Shown: one piece after another, positions 1-8,726 of the stretch | Numbering within the stretch: the first letter of the stretch is position 1 | Layout of the letters: every line of letters starts with the position of its first letter | Assembly: GCA_964421815.1 (NCBI GenBank) | Contig: CAYQYT010000002.1 | Location: 1-64,000, forward strand | DNA: 64,000 bases | From: DTU089 sp964421815 | GTDB taxonomy: Bacteria > Bacillota > Clostridia > Oscillospirales > Acutalibacteraceae | Reading direction: 5' to 3' | The notes under the pieces: generated by a model | What the model saw: only the letters and a program-made list of their open reading frames with translations | What the model was told of the DNA's origin: nothing | Databases searched by the model: none | Translations under genes and position numbers: made by a program

Positions 1-50
1 TTTGCTGCCTTTTTTAGCTTTCTTCGGACGAGGTTTTCACGCTAACCGTC

Positions 51-89
51 CCCTGTGTTCTCCCCCTGTGTTCTCCTCAACCTGTGTTC
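51..89. repeat. Three short direct repeats (CCTGTGTTC)
   Basis: The 9-mer CCTGTGTTC occurs at 52-60, 65-73 and 81-89, separated by C/T-rich spacers, directly downstream of the LRR protein stop codon. I see no gene in bases 1-98. On the minus strand the block reads as repeated GAACACAGG, the kind of short G/A-rich intergenic repeat seen in clostridial genomes. It could be a REP-like remnant, but there is too little sequence to decide. Confidence 0.45.
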
Positions 90-98
90 CTGTTTAGT

Positions 99-1328
99 TT
101 ACTCCCTTTCCGCACTGTAAACCACATCCACGGATTTTTTAAAGAGTTTGTAGTCAAATTGGGGGCGCCATTGATCCCCTGTTTCAACGGATGAAAATTC
201 TTCCTCGGTTGCTCCCGTATGGATTTTTCCGATACCTTTCAGTTCGCCGTTTTCCTTATAAACCGCATCCCAAAAAGCATGGTGACCTATGTATGTTACG
301 GATTCGGGCAAATACATATAGGACAAACTTCTGCAATAGTAGAAACAGTCTGAGCCGATATACTCCAATCCCTCCGGGAGAGAATTATAGACGCTTTTCA
401 TATTGTCGATAGCCTTATATGTAACATCGGATATGGGTTTATCGGTGGTGTAGCTGAACACATTGAGCAAAACCGTATTTTTGAACACCGCCATGGACTC
501 CATAGTCTTTACACCCTCGGGAATATACAAATCCGTAATATTGGAGTAAGCAAAGGCAAGTTGGCCTATTTTTGTTACGGTGGAGGGAATAACGTAGGTT
601 CTTATTTGTCGGTTATATTCCTCAAGGAATGCTTCATCATATCTTTCGGTTACGCCCCAGAGTTCCTCCATGGGCTGACCGTTGTCATCAAGAAGATTGT
701 CATAGCCCAACTTTTCCCTCAGATACTTGTCGTGGTCATTGGGGTAGAAAACAACCTCTGTTAAATCCTTGTTGTATATCACTCCGTCAATGTCGCAGTA
801 GTGGGGATTTTCATCGTCAATCCAGACATTCTGAACCCACCAACAACTGTAAATGGATTTTCCGTCAATTTCCCTGACATCTTTACCGAAAGAAATTGAA
901 TTCAAGGTTTCATCACAGTTAAAGGCATATTCGTTGATTACGGAAATGGGCTTTGATTTGTCCTTTTCTCCTGTTTCAGAATCCACAACGTAGTCAATGG
1001 TTATTTCCTTAATACCGCCGGGGTTTGAAAACTTAACAAGTTCGTATGTTCCGTCCCCCAGATCCTTGTATTTGAATGTGTCATTGTGAACGGCGCGGAC
1101 GGAGAAATAAATGGAACAACTTATTGCAAACAAAAGCACAATTACAACAATTATCTTATTGCGTTTTGCATTTTTAAAAGGCTTGTTAATGTGAGGTTCC
1201 TGAAGACCCTCTATCCTATATGTCCAGATTTCATCCTCGGGAATATCAAGGGTGTATTCCTGAGCGTTTTCCTTTTCTTCTTTTGCTTCCTGTTCAAGAA
1301 AGTCGGTGTTCTGTTTTTCTTTTTTCAT
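99..1328 (-). CDS. Membrane-anchored leucine-rich-repeat (LRR_5/BspA-type) surface protein
   Basis: A 409-residue protein with an acidic cytoplasmic N-terminus, one hydrophobic segment at about residues 59-77 preceded by Lys/Arg, and a large outer domain. That topology fits a single-pass, N-in protein. The outer part carries BspA-type LRR segments of the form 'IP..V..IG..AF......L..L.IP' near residues 245-290 and 318-357, and a more divergent one near 130-155. Such domains are generally surface-exposed and take part in binding. No catalytic motif is visible. Its start codon overlaps the stop of the upstream transporter gene by 4 bp (ATGA), so the two are translationally coupled. The partner or ligand is unknown. 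Confidence 0.75.
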   Translation of the reverse strand: MKKEKQNTDFLEQEAKEEKENAQEYTLDIPEDEIWTYRIEGLQEPHINKPFKNAKRNKIIVVIVLLFAISCSIYFSVRAVHNDTFKYKDLGDGTYELVKFSNPGGIKEITIDYVVDSETGEKDKSKPISVINEYAFNCDETLNSISFGKDVREIDGKSIYSCWWVQNVWIDDENPHYCDIDGVIYNKDLTEVVFYPNDHDKYLREKLGYDNLLDDNGQPMEELWGVTERYDEAFLEEYNRQIRTYVIPSTVTKIGQLAFAYSNITDLYIPEGVKTMESMAVFKNTVLLNVFSYTTDKPISDVTYKAIDNMKSVYNSLPEGLEYIGSDCFYYCRSLSYMYLPESVTYIGHHAFWDAVYKENGELKGIGKIHTGATEEEFSSVETGDQWRPQFDYKLFKKSVDVVYSAERE

Positions 1329-3130
1329 GACCTCACCTCCGAAACAACCTTTTCATTTTCCGATTCATCGGTTACGGTTCCCTCCGTAACACCGTGTTCC
1401 TCGTCGTACTGCTTTCTCGTTACTTCTTCCCGTCGCCGCAGTACCTCCATAACCTTGTTCTGCTTGTCATCGTCATAATCCCAGAACAAGTAGGGTATGG
1501 TCATAAGCAGATAGCCGACGATATCAAAAATAAGGGGAATTACGATAATCTTTATTCTCGATTCATCAATGAACAGTACATCCCAGTTACTGTTGAAGCC
1601 GAATGTCAGCAGAAGCACGGGAATAATAAGTCCCACAAAAGATGTGATGGGACCCGTGAACCAACCGAATACACCTGAAAAACTTTCAAGTCTTTCACCG
1701 GACAGATACATCTGATAGTCGTTGACACGTACATCCATATCGTGACCGGCGGATGTGGGCACCGTTTTGCACATTTCCATAAGGAACATAACAATAACGC
1801 TTAATGTTCCGCAAAGCATAAGATTTTCACCGAAGAAAAGGTAACAACAGACGATAATACCGTATCCCACCGCTCTTGAGAGTTGATAGAAAATCATAAT
1901 CTGCTTGTATGAGAATCTTTTTAAGAAATAGGGTGTAAAGAAATCCGGGGGCGTTCCCGCAAAGGAAATCAGAGTGACAATCAGACTGTATGCAAGACCG
2001 CTTAAACGGAAAGTATAAAGATACAGAATTGTTGTAAAAGCAAGCATACCGTTGCCCAGTGAATCCAAAAGTCCCACAATGGTTTGAATCCACTTATATT
2101 TATTTCTCATAACCCCGAACATTCCGTCCCAGAAGCTAATATTAACCTTCTTTTCAAGGGGCGGCTGAGGAATACGCTCTTTGATCCTTCCTGCAAATAC
2201 CATGGTAAGCACGGCAGAAACGGTAAACGTAATTGGAATAATATATTTGAAAACTGCAATGTCCGCCCACTCGTCCTTGCACATACCGATGAACACGGGA
2301 AGTAAAATCGCAAGTATGGACTGTGCCAGATGGGACAGTTTTATGGGGAATGTTCTTACGAAAATTCTTTCACGCACGTTGGGACTGCAGTTCTGTGCGC
2401 AGAATTCAAGTTTGTTGTCAAAGTTAAACAGGTTGTAAATAGAAAACAGCAGGTTTGCAACCCACACCCTTGTTGTAACATCCGTAATTGTTTTGTAGAA
2501 TGGCAACCAACCGATAAGGAATACCATAATAATTTTCGGGATAAAATCACAGTATAGGGAGTATTTATATCTGCCGTACTTGGGAACAAGTTTTTTACGC
2601 CAGAAAATATTTCTTAATCCCGTCCATCCGTTCCACAGAATATGTGTGCCGAAAATTTTAATTGCCGAGGCGGCGCTGATACCCTCAAGACCGTTAAGGT
2701 AGGCAACTAGCCTGTTTGACGGGTCCAATATCCCCGAAAAATCCCCCACAATGAAGTAAATTCCCAATATGGCGGAGACTAAATAAAGAATGTTGAACTT
2801 CCGCTCGGTTTTTTTGGCAAGAAAGCCGAGATTATCGTTTATAACCCAGCTTATCAATGTCCAAACATAATTCAAGGGCATATTTATAAGGGCAATTATG
2901 GAGAACGTAAGATAGGGCAGTTTGTAATGATACATCATCAAATAACAACTTGCCGCAAATCCTATGTACTCCAATGTTTTTTGTCCTACATAGTTACTGC
3001 CCACACCTAAAAAGATACTGAAATATTCTTTGTAGGGCACATACTTGCCCTTTTCGGGAACATTCCAATGGGCTTTCATGTCCTTGCCCAAATCTTTAAC
3101 GGCTGCACCCAACTTTTTCTTTTTTGCCAT
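1325..3130 (-). CDS. MFS/GPH-type multipass transporter
   Basis: A 601-residue integral membrane protein with about 12 hydrophobic segments and a Lys-rich N-terminal tail. It resembles the MFS superfamily and most closely the glycoside-pentoside-hexuronide:cation symporter type, including long charged loops between the halves, but I cannot name a substrate. The start is supported by an AGAGGTG ribosome binding site and by a sigma-A promoter at 3162-3190. It is translationally coupled to the downstream LRR protein. It faces a TetR regulator and a GH38-like enzyme across a 306-bp divergent region, so carbohydrate uptake is the natural guess; that is inference from context. Confidence 0.65.
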   Translation of the reverse strand: MAKKKKLGAAVKDLGKDMKAHWNVPEKGKYVPYKEYFSIFLGVGSNYVGQKTLEYIGFAASCYLMMYHYKLPYLTFSIIALINMPLNYVWTLISWVINDNLGFLAKKTERKFNILYLVSAILGIYFIVGDFSGILDPSNRLVAYLNGLEGISAASAIKIFGTHILWNGWTGLRNIFWRKKLVPKYGRYKYSLYCDFIPKIIMVFLIGWLPFYKTITDVTTRVWVANLLFSIYNLFNFDNKLEFCAQNCSPNVRERIFVRTFPIKLSHLAQSILAILLPVFIGMCKDEWADIAVFKYIIPITFTVSAVLTMVFAGRIKERIPQPPLEKKVNISFWDGMFGVMRNKYKWIQTIVGLLDSLGNGMLAFTTILYLYTFRLSGLAYSLIVTLISFAGTPPDFFTPYFLKRFSYKQIMIFYQLSRAVGYGIIVCCYLFFGENLMLCGTLSVIVMFLMEMCKTVPTSAGHDMDVRVNDYQMYLSGERLESFSGVFGWFTGPITSFVGLIIPVLLLTFGFNSNWDVLFIDESRIKIIVIPLIFDIVGYLLMTIPYLFWDYDDDKQNKVMEVLRRREEVTRKQYDEEHGVTEGTVTDESENEKVVSEVRS

Positions 3131-3161
3131 AACACACCTCTTTTGTATTTTCTTTGTATAA

Positions 3162-3190
3162 ATTATACATTATTGTTATTTTTAATTCAA
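3162..3190 (-). promoter_or_regulatory. Sigma-A promoter for the transporter-LRR pair
   Basis: Read on the minus strand, TTGAAT (3185-3190) and TATAAT (3162-3167) are separated by 17 bp. Transcription would start near 3155, giving a leader of about 25 nt before the transporter ATG. Confidence 0.65.
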
Positions 3191-3332
3191 TACTTTTGTT
3201 AACTTTTGCTTCAATATATATTTTAAATATTTGCTTTTTGTTTTTTCATCATTTTAAAGCCGAAAATAATGAAAAATACTCACATGGAAATACAGAAAAC
3301 AAAAGAATAATTCGTAATTTCCGTCTTATGTC

Positions 3333-3361
3333 TTGACACCGCTCGGAATTCATAATAAACT
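3333..3361 (+). promoter_or_regulatory. Sigma-A promoter for the TetR/GH38-like operon
   Basis: TTGACA (3333-3338) and TAAACT (3356-3361) lie 17 bp apart. The -35 is perfect and the -10 is only fair. The palindromic operator follows directly at 3366-3381, where a bound repressor would cover the transcription start. Confidence 0.55.
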
Positions 3362-3365
3362 ATTT

Positions 3366-3381
3366 TTGACCGAACGGTCAA
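3366..3381. promoter_or_regulatory. TetR-type operator palindrome
   Basis: The 16-bp sequence TTGACCGAACGGTCAA is a perfect inverted repeat of 7-bp arms around a 2-bp centre. It has the size and symmetry of TetR-family operators and lies between the -10 box and the tetR-like start codon. This predicts autoregulation of the TetR/GH38-like pair. It is about 175 bp from the divergent transporter promoter, so direct control of that promoter is less certain. Confidence 0.65.
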
Positions 3382-3436
3382 CAAGTAGATTATAACCCGT
3401 TTTTACAGACAATATCAATAATGAAACGGTGAAGAT

Positions 3437-4048
3437 ATGAAAAAGGATTTAAAAACAGAAATCACGAAAGAAAAAATACTTGAAGCCTGTGCCGAAGAAT
3501 TTGCTCAACACGGGTTTGACGGCGCAACAATCAACGGGATTTGTCAAAATCACGGCATTTCAAAAGGATTGATTTACCACAATTTTGAAAATAAAGAGGA
3601 TTTGTATCTTCGCTGTGTTGATGATGCGGTAAGTGATTTTATATCATATATGAGCAAGCGTGAATACGGTACAGATTTCAAGTTGTATATGAAAGACAGA
3701 CAGGCTTTCTTTGAATCCCACCCGTACGACAACCGTCTTATTTTTGCGGTTGTTATGACCGATAACAGGGAGTTTTCCGAAAAAATAAGTGCCGTAAAAG
3801 GTAAGTTCGACGAATTTAACAGGGATATATATTTAACCGCTGTAAAAAGCCTTAAACTTCGCAAGGGTATATCCGAAAACGACGCCCTTGATTACTATGC
3901 ATTACTTCAGGATATGCTCAACGGTTATATAAATATGGGCGGGGTCGCAAAAAGTAGTTTTAATTCCGATTTTTTAAATCATGAAAAAAATCTTGAAAAA
4001 ATCCTTGATTTTATATTCTACGGAATTGCCGAGCAGGAGGAAAACTAA
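3437..4048 (+). CDS. TetR/AcrR family transcriptional regulator
   Basis: A 203-residue protein. The N-terminal 60 residues form the TetR helix-turn-helix domain (pattern 'ILEACAEEFAQHGFDGATI' followed by 'GISKGLIYHNFENKEDLY'), and the rest is the helical ligand-binding and dimer domain, which does not reveal the ligand. The stop codon overlaps the next start by one base (TAATG), so it is co-translated with the GH38-like enzyme. A TetR-type palindrome lies in its own promoter, so it probably represses itself and its partner gene. The ligand may be related to the glycan acted on by the neighbours, which is inference. Confidence 0.9.
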   Translation: MKKDLKTEITKEKILEACAEEFAQHGFDGATINGICQNHGISKGLIYHNFENKEDLYLRCVDDAVSDFISYMSKREYGTDFKLYMKDRQAFFESHPYDNRLIFAVVMTDNREFSEKISAVKGKFDEFNRDIYLTAVKSLKLRKGISENDALDYYALLQDMLNGYINMGGVAKSSFNSDFLNHEKNLEKILDFIFYGIAEQEEN

Positions 4049-6084
4049 TGAAAAAAGTGTATGTAGTTTCAAAAACGCATCTGGATTTGGGTTTTACGGA
4101 TTATGCGGGGAATATTCTGCAAAAATACATAGATACATTTATACCCTCCGCCGTTGCTCTTGCAGAGCAGGTAAATACAGCGGACTGCAAGAAATTTATA
4201 TGGACAACGGGTTCATGGATTATTAAAGAGGCTCTGAATGGTTCGGAAGAAGGGGCAAAAGAAAAGTTGATAAAGGCACTCAAAGAGGGCAGCATCGTTC
4301 CCCACGCAATGCCTTTTACAACTCATTCGGAACTTTTTGATGAGGACACCTTCGATTTCGGGCTTTCAATTGTTGACGAAATTGACAAAATCAGAGGAAG
4401 AAAAACCGTTGCCGCAAAAATGACCGATGTCCCGGGACACACAAAAGCAATAGTCCCCCTACTCAACAAACACGGAATCAAATTACTGCATATCGGTGTC
4501 AACGGTGCTTCCGCGGTTCCCCAAGTACCCGAATGTTTCTTATGGAAATGTGACGGCAGCGAAGTAGTTGTTATTTATTCCGGAGACTACGGCGGAGCAT
4601 TTAAATGCGACTATATGGACGAAGTATTATACTTTGACCACACCCTTGACAACCACGGGGCACCCCCGGCAAAAAAAATTACCGAAAAACTTAATAAAAT
4701 AAAAAAGGAATTTCCTGATTATGATGTGAGCGCGGGAACACTTGACGATTTTGCCGAAGCAATTTGGAATGTTCGTGACAAATTACCCGTAATTGAAAAT
4801 GAAATCGGTGATACCTGGCTTCACGGAAGTGCCTCCGACCCCTATAAATCCGCCTCTTTGCGTGTCCTTATGGGGCTCAAAAGAAAATGGCTTGCAGATA
4901 GTTCTATGATTAGAATGAGCGAGGAATACAAAAACTTTTCCGACGCTCTTTTATGTATCGGTGAACATACCTGCGGTATGGATTCAAAAATATATTTTGC
5001 CGATTACGAAAACTACCTGAAAAAAGATTTCCAAAATGCCAGAGCCAACGATAAGGTTACGGTTAAGCATCCCTTGAGAGGATTACCCCAATCCGCAATC
5101 TACAGGTCAATGGGTGCGGAAGAACGCAGATACAGCACCTATGAAAAAAGTTGGCAGGAGCAAAGGTTATATATTGAAAAGGCCGTAAACAGTCTTTCAG
5201 AGGCGCATAAAGCAGAGGCGAAATCCGCTCTTGACCGTCTTAGACCCGAAATCCCCTGTGACATATCGGCTTACGAAAAGTTCAATTCCAATTCAGAAGT
5301 TCAATTTGCCGATTTCCGATTTGAACTGAACAAATTCGGCGGGGTGGGAAAACTTACATATAAAGATACCGAGATTATAAAGCAAAATGACAAAGCAATT
5401 CTTGAGTACCGCTCATACACAAGCAAGGACTATGATTTTTGGTTTTCTCATTATTCCCGCAATATGAAGAAAAACGGCAACTGGGCATACCCCGATTTCG
5501 GCAAGCCCATGTTAAAATACTACGAAAAAGACTACCCCCGGGGCAGATTTTTTTACACTATGGCTGACTGTCGTATTTTAAAGGAAGAAACAGGCATAAA
5601 AATCTTTGCGGATTTGGAATGTGACCCGATTCTTTGGGAAAAACTGGGTGCACCGAAAAACGTGCAGATTATTTACACCCTGTGCGAAAAGGGACTTTTA
5701 ATTGACCTGTCCTGGTTCAAAAAGGACGCAAACCGCTCCCCCGAAGCAATTTTTCTCCATTTCTACCCCAATGCCGAGGATTTCACAATTATAAAAACGG
5801 GCAGGGAAATTGACTATAAAAGCACCGTATCCATGGGGGGCAAAAATCTTCATGCCGTGGAAAAGAGTATTATAAGAAACGGCGGCAGTATTTTTGAAAT
5901 TGAGAATATTCACGCACCCATCATATCAGTGGGACCCGGAAAAATTCTCGAATTTGACAATAAAACGGAAGATCCAAAAAAAGACGGAATTTCATATCTT
6001 CTGTGCAACAATGTCTGGGGAACAAATTTCCCCCTCTGGTACGAGGACAACGCACGTTTTGAATTTCGCATAGAAAAGCAATAA
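4048..6084 (+). CDS. GH38-like (DUF5054-type) putative glycosidase
   Basis: A 678-residue cytoplasmic protein without a signal peptide. It opens with 'VVSKTHLDLGFTD', the His-x-Asp metal-ligand pattern found at the start of GH38 alpha-mannosidase-like domains, and has further conserved-looking motifs such as 'DVPGHTKAIVPLL' and 'GDTWLHGSASDPYK'. This layout matches proteins annotated as DUF5054 with a glycosyl hydrolase 38 N-terminal-like fold. The substrate is unknown. An AGGAGG ribosome binding site lies 7 bp before the ATG. It forms a two-gene unit with the TetR regulator and sits opposite a sugar-type transporter. A genuine mannosidase activity is not shown. Confidence 0.75.
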   Translation: MKKVYVVSKTHLDLGFTDYAGNILQKYIDTFIPSAVALAEQVNTADCKKFIWTTGSWIIKEALNGSEEGAKEKLIKALKEGSIVPHAMPFTTHSELFDEDTFDFGLSIVDEIDKIRGRKTVAAKMTDVPGHTKAIVPLLNKHGIKLLHIGVNGASAVPQVPECFLWKCDGSEVVVIYSGDYGGAFKCDYMDEVLYFDHTLDNHGAPPAKKITEKLNKIKKEFPDYDVSAGTLDDFAEAIWNVRDKLPVIENEIGDTWLHGSASDPYKSASLRVLMGLKRKWLADSSMIRMSEEYKNFSDALLCIGEHTCGMDSKIYFADYENYLKKDFQNARANDKVTVKHPLRGLPQSAIYRSMGAEERRYSTYEKSWQEQRLYIEKAVNSLSEAHKAEAKSALDRLRPEIPCDISAYEKFNSNSEVQFADFRFELNKFGGVGKLTYKDTEIIKQNDKAILEYRSYTSKDYDFWFSHYSRNMKKNGNWAYPDFGKPMLKYYEKDYPRGRFFYTMADCRILKEETGIKIFADLECDPILWEKLGAPKNVQIIYTLCEKGLLIDLSWFKKDANRSPEAIFLHFYPNAEDFTIIKTGREIDYKSTVSMGGKNLHAVEKSIIRNGGSIFEIENIHAPIISVGPGKILEFDNKTEDPKKDGISYLLCNNVWGTNFPLWYEDNARFEFRIEKQ

Positions 6085-6384
6085 GGAGACAGGAAAAGGA
6101 ATTGCAAAACAGCAATGAGCGCGTTATTGTTTTTGACAACCGACCGCTTACAAGATTATTGCGTGGACTAAATTCTTAAAATGATGCACAGAAAAAACCG
6201 AGGGTATAAAAATTGTTTCAACACATAATAGTGTAACTGTTGAAAAGTAGAATCAAGCGTAAACGTGCCGTATATCTTTAACAGTAACAAACGCGTATGC
6301 CTAAATGGTTATGAGTCCCGACCCGATTGCCGTGAATACACCTATAAAAAGTACAAGGGGTTTTCCACGGGTAAGTTCTAAAAA
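6085..6384. other. Intergenic stretch without a recognisable gene
   Basis: I find no open frame with a credible ribosome binding site and no clear terminator directly behind the GH38-like gene. The segment leads into the hairpin string that begins near 6395. It may contain degraded sequence, because short plausible peptide stretches appear in changing frames. Confidence 0.4.
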
Positions 6385-6394
6385 AGGAACTGTA

Positions 6395-6690
6395 ATGCGT
6401 GGGTGTCCAGAGGACACTCACGCAGTTTTATTCGCCTTTCGGCGAGTGATATTGCTTCGCAGTTATATAATGCTACGCATTGTGATATTGTCCTTCGGAC
6501 AGTTTTATGCGAATAAAATAACACTGAAATCGAAGATTTCAATATCACTATGCCGAAAAGTGCATAATATCACTCTTTCCGAAGGAAAGAATATCACTTG
6601 AAGTTAAAGGCGCACTTACTCACCACTTTTAGTGGCAGTGCAAAAAAGTAAGAGTTAATGTAGCTTTTTGCTACATTAACTCTTTTTTGT
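6395..6690. repeat. Hairpin-string element E1 (linker GTGATAT / ATATCAC)
   Basis: The segment is a chain of short hairpins. The first is a 12-bp stem at 6397-6422 (GCGTGGGTGTCC/GGACACTCACGC, one G-T pair). It is followed by small stems with 3-4 nt loops such as GTCC-TTC-GGAC, GAAATC-GAA-GATTTC and CTTTCC-GAA-GGAAAG. Linkers in the left half read GTGATAT, while linkers in the right half read ATATCAC, the exact reverse complement. TTTTATTCGC near the left end can also pair with GCGAATAAAA further right. The chain ends in a strong terminator-like hairpin at 6650-6684. Open frames crossing it are repeat artefacts. Confidence 0.7.
6650..6684. terminator. Bidirectional terminator-like hairpin ending element E1
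   Basis: AAGAGTTAATGTAGC (6650-6664) pairs perfectly with GCTACATTAACTCTT (6670-6684) around a T5 loop. It is followed by TTTT on the plus strand and preceded by AAAAAA, so it could work in both directions. Confidence 0.7.
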
Positions 6691-7005
6691 CCTTTAGAGT
6701 ACGACTCAAAAAAACTTTCGTTTTTATACAGCTCCTTTTGATATGGGTTAGGAAAAAATGCGTAGAATGGACAAACTGAGCGAAAACAAAGCATCGGCCT
6801 TGTTATTGGATACCCTTGATACATCGAGTGGCGAAGTTTATTCATAGCATAAAACATTGTTTTTTATTTCTTTTTGGGTTTTATTACTTCTGATACACTT
6901 TAAAGTTGCTCGGGAGTATTAAAAGCCCTTTACATATCGGGTTTTATGTGCTCTACACTTTTTTTACAACCCCTATTTATTTTGATATTTAAAAAGAGTA
7001 GTAAA
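6691..7005. other. Intergenic stretch without a supported gene
   Basis: This lies downstream of the beta-propeller-like gene (minus strand). A short plus-strand frame from 6759 is open for about 30 codons and looks like a gene fragment, but it has no convincing ribosome binding site. I see no terminator with a proper T-tract for the neighbouring minus-strand gene. Confidence 0.35.
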
Positions 7006-7854
7006 TCATTTCAGTTTATATGTTCTGATTGCGGAGTTTGATGAATTGATTACATCGAGAACATCAAGGATTATTCCGTCCTCCGCTTCTCTTACGGTTA
7101 CACCCTCGGCTTCAACGCTGTTTGTACCGGCTTTTCTTTCAAGAACGGTTTCAATATTTCCTGTGTCGGGGTCAAGGGAGTAAACGTGTTTAACCTTTGT
7201 TTCGTCGTTGCAGGAAATGTACAGAAGACCCTTGCAGAATTCCGCCCCCTGTATTCTGTGGAGGGAATGTTCAATGGGCTTTTGCTCAATAAGTTCAAGA
7301 GTATCAATGTTTAGGGCATTGACGAATTCACCGTCCCTTGAAACACCCGTATATAGAATTCGGTTTTCCGGGTCAACGGCACACCAGGGGAGATTGCCGT
7401 TTGGCTGTATGCTTTCGTCAAGGATTTTGTATTCCCCCGTGAAAGTGAGGGTGTCCGCATCAAAAACAGCAATGCAGGGATGTTTTCTGAACATATCTTC
7501 AACCGCAACATAAATTTTGCCCTCAAAATATGTGCATCCCCCAAGGTGATTGAAGGTCTGCTCCTTTAATTCGTCGGGCATTGCGTTCGTGTTCTGAAGA
7601 AGAACTTCACCTGTTTCAATATTGATTTTTTGAAGTCCGTTAAATCCCAATGCAACAACCGCGCCGGTTGTGTAATAGTATTCTCCGTCATTGGTTATAC
7701 CCTGGGTTGAGCAACGGAAATCGTCGCCGCTGTAATATTTTGAGCCCAAGTATTCCGCGTTAGCGAGGGCATCCGCTCCGCCGTTATCAATGGCCCCAAT
7801 CAAAGAGAGGGACAGACATAAAAGCATGGAAATAATTTTTTCAATAATATGCAT
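7006..7854 (-). CDS. Secreted beta-propeller-like protein of unknown function
   Basis: A 282-residue protein with a hydrophobic N-terminus (about residues 1-22) suitable as a signal peptide; there is no lipobox. The mature part shows repeats of the form 'G..Y...G', with 'GGCTYFEGKIYVAVE', 'AVDPENRILYTGVS' and 'CKGLLYISCND' each about 45 residues apart, as in YncE/SMP-30-like propellers. I recognise no catalytic or metal-binding signature. It stands alone between hairpin-string elements, so context gives no hint of its role. A TTCTCC-rich stretch upstream of the ATG supplies a GGAGAA ribosome binding site on the minus strand. Confidence 0.65.
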   Translation of the reverse strand: MHIIEKIISMLLCLSLSLIGAIDNGGADALANAEYLGSKYYSGDDFRCSTQGITNDGEYYYTTGAVVALGFNGLQKINIETGEVLLQNTNAMPDELKEQTFNHLGGCTYFEGKIYVAVEDMFRKHPCIAVFDADTLTFTGEYKILDESIQPNGNLPWCAVDPENRILYTGVSRDGEFVNALNIDTLELIEQKPIEHSLHRIQGAEFCKGLLYISCNDETKVKHVYSLDPDTGNIETVLERKAGTNSVEAEGVTVREAEDGIILDVLDVINSSNSAIRTYKLK

Positions 7855-7964
7855 AACATTTTCTCCTTTTCTGTGAAATCAATATATCACTCCCACGTAC
7901 GAATGTCAATTTCGAAGGATGGAGAATGTGTAGGAGGTGAAGTTAAGTGTTCCGCATTTTATCG

Positions 7965-8079
7965 TGCCGCAGGCATATTTCATACGCAAAGCGTATTTCA
8001 CATTACGCAGTAATATTTCACTCGTTCCGCAAGGAACGAATTTCATTGAAAAAAGCACGCTTTCGCGTGCTTTTTTCTG
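7965..8079. repeat. Hairpin-string element E2, copy 1 of a perfect 115-bp direct repeat
   Basis: These 115 bases are identical to 8814-8928. They contain five hairpins in a row: ATGCC-GCA-GGCAT, ATACGC-AAA-GCGTAT, ATTAC-GCA-GTAAT, TTCC-based with GCAA loop, and a terminator-like GCACGC-TTTC-GCGTGC flanked by A6 and T6. The linkers are TATTTCA. This copy lacks the left half present in copy 2. It lies in the 311-bp gap between the beta-propeller-like gene and the P-loop kinase gene; no other feature was seen there. Confidence 0.85.
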
Positions 8080-8165
8080 CCAAAGAGTAACCAAAGGTCA
8101 CAGAATTGAGATAAGAGTAAGTAAAAGTAGTGTGATTACTCAGTTCAACAAATTGGAATTAATCG

Positions 8166-8657
8166 TTATAATTGATTTAGAAATTCATCAGCTTCATTTC
8201 GAGTCTTAAAAATATAAATATCTTTATGAGAATATTTATCCAACAATTCCATTACCTTAGGTCTGCTTTGGCAATTATAGTTTTTTATAAACTCAATAAA
8301 CTCCGTATCTTCTTCATTTTCGTCTTCTATCCACGGCATATCGGTTCTGGCTTTCCCTCTTCGTTCTTTGATACCATTAAGACAAACATTTAATGGATAA
8401 TCCAAAAAAACAACAGTATCACATGCTTTTAATCTTAATTCTATTGTAGAGCCATAATTGCCGTCAATTATCCATTCATCCATTTGAATTGTATTTGATA
8501 GTCGCTCCCGAAAGACAGCTTTATCTACAGTAGTTCTATCCGAGTTCCAATTCATCAAATCCAAATGAAAAAGCGGAATACCTGTCAATTTATGCAACTT
8601 TCTGGAAAATGTGCTTTTACCACTTCCAGGACAACCAATTACCATAATCCTTTTCAT
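8166..8657 (-). CDS. P-loop nucleotide kinase-like protein (adenylate kinase/'topology modulation' family)
   Basis: A 163-residue protein with a Walker A motif 'GCPGSGKST' at residues 8-16, 'VVFLDYP' as a Walker B-like strand and an Arg-rich lid region. This is the layout of the small adenylate-kinase-like proteins often annotated as DNA topology modulation protein FlaR; the true substrate is unknown. Its codons are visibly more A/T-rich than those of the surrounding genes. It is flanked on both sides by the same 115-bp repeat. Together these suggest recent acquisition as cargo of a repeat-bounded insertion next to tRNA-Leu. No clear operon partner exists. Confidence 0.75.
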   Translation of the reverse strand: MKRIMVIGCPGSGKSTFSRKLHKLTGIPLFHLDLMNWNSDRTTVDKAVFRERLSNTIQMDEWIIDGNYGSTIELRLKACDTVVFLDYPLNVCLNGIKERRGKARTDMPWIEDENEEDTEFIEFIKNYNCQSRPKVMELLDKYSHKDIYIFKTRNEADEFLNQL

Positions 8658-8726
8658 ATATTCATACCATCAAATTCAAGTTTATCTAATTGGATTATAT
8701 AATAAAACCCGGCGATTTTCAATGAT

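Noticed and set aside
6305..6857. Two open frames (about 98 codons plus, 87 codons minus) across the hairpin string
   Set aside because: Their sequence is dictated by the palindromes, they lack ribosome binding sites, and they read through a terminator stem. They are repeat artefacts.
7937..8209. 90-codon plus-strand frame over the first 115-bp repeat
   Set aside because: It covers the hairpin repeat and runs into the end of the kinase gene on the other strand, with no independent coding signs.
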